7,806 nt of DNA from Chitinophagaceae bacterium (GTDB taxonomy: Bacteria > Bacteroidota > Bacteroidia > Chitinophagales > UBA10324). A program made the translations under genes and the position numbers. Shown piece by piece: positions 6,350 through 7,806 of this stretch. Position 1 is the first letter of the stretch. Every line of letters starts with the position of its first letter. The notes under the pieces are model-generated. The model worked only from the letters and a program-made list of their open reading frames with translations. It was not told the DNA's origin and did not search any database. The DNA lies in contig JAHEZG010000185.1 of the NCBI GenBank assembly GCA_023251195.1, forward strand, positions 1-7,806. Direction: 5' to 3'.

Positions 6350-6362
6350 AAATATATTTCGG

Positions 6363-7806
6363 CTAATACCTGTAATCAATTATTGCATTCAGGAATTTTT
6401 TTCCAAATGAATTTATTTTCGCTTGCGATACTCCTGATATATCAAGCATCTCTTCCAATGTCATTGGTCGCGCCTCTTCCATCAACCGCAAAGTTTTGTC
6501 GTGAAAAATTACATAAGGTGGAACACCGCGCTCTGAGGCAATTTCTTTTCTGATTTTTCGAAGCACTTCAAACAATGAAGTATCATCTTCTTCAACCACC
6601 GCTTTTTTACTTCTGATTTTATCTTTTGAAATTCTGATTTTGGTTTCATCAATTGTTGGAATGACTAAACTGAGCGGAACAGTCCCTTTCAAAACCAATT
6701 CGCCGAATGAAGTGATGCGCAAAGAATTTCCATCATCATATGCAATTTCCATTAACCCGATTTGAATCATTTGCAAAATGTAGTGACTCCATTCTTTTGC
6801 GCTCATATCGGCTCCGGCTCCATAAGTTTTTATTTTATCTAATCCGGGTAACAACACTTCCTGATTACGCATTCCGCGCAATACATCAATTAACAAATGG
6901 CCGCCCACTTTTTTTCCTTCCAGTTCTATTCGTTTCAATGCACTCAATGCTTTTTGTGCAATCAGTTTTCCATCAAAATGTTTTGGCGGATTGCCGCACA
7001 CATCACAATTGTTGCAATTGTCGCGAAGGTTTTCTCCGAAATAATTTAATAAAATTTTTCTGCGGCAAATTTGTGCTTCTGCATATTCCTTCATGCGCTC
7101 CAACTTCTCTAAATTAATTTGTGGCTGACCGCTTTCTTCTGCAAATTTTCTAAGCATGATTAAATCACCAATACTAAAATACAAAATGGTGTCGCATTTC
7201 AATCCATCGCGACCGCCTCGACCGATTTCCTGAAAGAAATTTTCTATCGCCTTCGGTAAATTGTAGTGTAACACAAAGCGCACATTGCTTTTATCTATTC
7301 CCATTCCGAATGCAATGGTGGCACACACCACCTGCACTTCATCGTTTATAAAATCTTCCTGCACTTTGGTTCTATCGTCGCTCGACATGCCAGCGTGGTA
7401 ACACTTTGCATCAATTCCTAATTCTTTTAAATCCATTGCAACTTCTTCAGTGCTTGCCCGCGAAGTACAATAAATAATTCCGCTTTCGTTTTTATGTTTT
7501 GAAATGAATTGATAGATGTCCCGGATTTTGTCACGCTTGTTCATTCCGAATTTTACTGCGAGAGAAATATTCGGTCGATCGAATGACGACACAAATTGTT
7601 TTGGTTCACGCAAACCGAGTAATGAAAGAATATCAATACGCGTCAATTTATCTGCAGTGGCAGTTAGTGTGATGAGCGGAACATTCGAAAAACTTTCGTG
7701 CAGTTGGTGTAACACTTTATAAACCGGACGAAAATCATGACCCCACTGCGAAACACAATGCGCTTCGTCAATGGCAATCAGACTGACTTTGAGTTGAGTG
7801 AGCCAT
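6363..7806 (-). CDS. recQ: ATP-dependent DNA helicase RecQ, N-terminus cut by window
   Basis: This is the C-terminal 480 residues of a RecQ 3'-5' DNA helicase (DNA repair and recombination). The frame runs off the right edge; the GTG at 7715 is an internal codon, not the start. Visible residues in order: motif II IDEAHCVSQWGHDFRP (12-27), motif III TLTATA (46-51), helicase C-terminal domain with HAGMSSDDR (137-145), FGMGIDKSNVR (166-176) and motif VI QEIGRGGRDG (192-201, Gly where GRAGRDG is usual). A zinc-binding part follows with C247, C264, C267 and C270 (CRRKILLNYFGE then CNNCDVC). Then come the RQC winged helix (about 275-375) and a C-terminal HRDC domain (about 410-480, 'RGVPPYVIFHDKTL'). 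The missing N-terminal part, including Walker A, is about 130 residues judged from E. coli RecQ. The stop is TAG, 13 bp from the rsmF stop on the opposite strand, with no hairpin between. Confidence 0.95.
   Translation of the reverse strand, partial: WLTQLKVSLIAIDEAHCVSQWGHDFRPVYKVLHQLHESFSNVPLITLTATADKLTRIDILSLLGLREPKQFVSSFDRPNISLAVKFGMNKRDKIRDIYQFISKHKNESGIIYCTSRASTEEVAMDLKELGIDAKCYHAGMSSDDRTKVQEDFINDEVQVVCATIAFGMGIDKSNVRFVLHYNLPKAIENFFQEIGRGGRDGLKCDTILYFSIGDLIMLRKFAEESGQPQINLEKLERMKEYAEAQICRRKILLNYFGENLRDNCNNCDVCGNPPKHFDGKLIAQKALSALKRIELEGKKVGGHLLIDVLRGMRNQEVLLPGLDKIKTYGAGADMSAKEWSHYILQMIQIGLMEIAYDDGNSLRITSFGELVLKGTVPLSLVIPTIDETKIRISKDKIRSKKAVVEEDDTSLFEVLRKIRKEIASERGVPPYVIFHDKTLRLMEEARPMTLEEMLDISGVSQAKINSFGKKFLNAIIDYRY

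Noticed and set aside
6350..6362. Shared terminator between convergent rsmF and recQ
   Set aside because: The 13-bp gap is A/T-rich without inverted repeats; no hairpin could be drawn.
6740..7117. 125-aa plus-strand open frame
   Set aside because: It lies antisense within the RecQ zinc/RQC coding region, has no recognisable domain, and is explained as a shadow of the real gene.
7516..7715. GTG at 7715 as a RecQ start giving a 450-aa protein
   Set aside because: The frame stays open to the right edge and encodes the DEAH motif and SQWGHDFRP, so the gene begins outside the window.

Overview
The window looks like a chromosomal fragment of a low-GC Bacteroidota bacterium. Four consecutive predicted exported proteins end in a type IX secretion system (T9SS) type A sorting domain (a YPNP/FPNP start, then a terminal 'G-I/F-Y-F/L' strand with a basic tail). 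That domain is essentially restricted to this phylum. Clear Shine-Dalgarno sites are absent before the genes examined, which also fits. No species assignment is possible from sequence alone.

Left part, positions 1-4511, all on the minus strand. Read in transcription order it holds: a small Cys-rich exported protein (4511-4104); a 122-bp gap; two tandem paralogous secreted thioredoxin-fold proteins with a CGAC motif (3981-3205 and 3173-2391); a secreted protein with a Cys pair (2388-1696); and a CueO/bilirubin-oxidase-type multicopper oxidase with a complete set of copper ligands (1694 to beyond position 1, lacking only its last few residues). The four T9SS genes are packed with gaps of 31, 2 and 1 bp and are very probably one operon. 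The set suggests a cell-surface copper/thiol redox module. The copper link is firm for the oxidase and is inference for the rest.

Middle, 4512-4990: 479 bp without a gene. It contains two back-to-back fragments that look like tRNA 3' ends lacking the rest of the tRNA. One is on the plus strand (T-loop to discriminator base, 4915-4935). A weaker one is on the minus strand (4747-4767) and is followed by a good minus-strand hairpin with a T-rich tail (4728-4699). They look like att-site scars or tRNA gene remnants. No integrase or intact tRNA is visible. Both genes flanking this gap lack an ATG and are best started at TTG.

Right part, 4991-7806: an RsmF/NOL1-NOP2-Sun family rRNA m5C methyltransferase on the plus strand (complete, 452 aa), and a RecQ DNA helicase on the minus strand converging on it with 13 bp between stop codons. 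RecQ is cut by the right edge, so its N-terminal part, including the Walker A motif, lies outside. These two are ordinary housekeeping genes.
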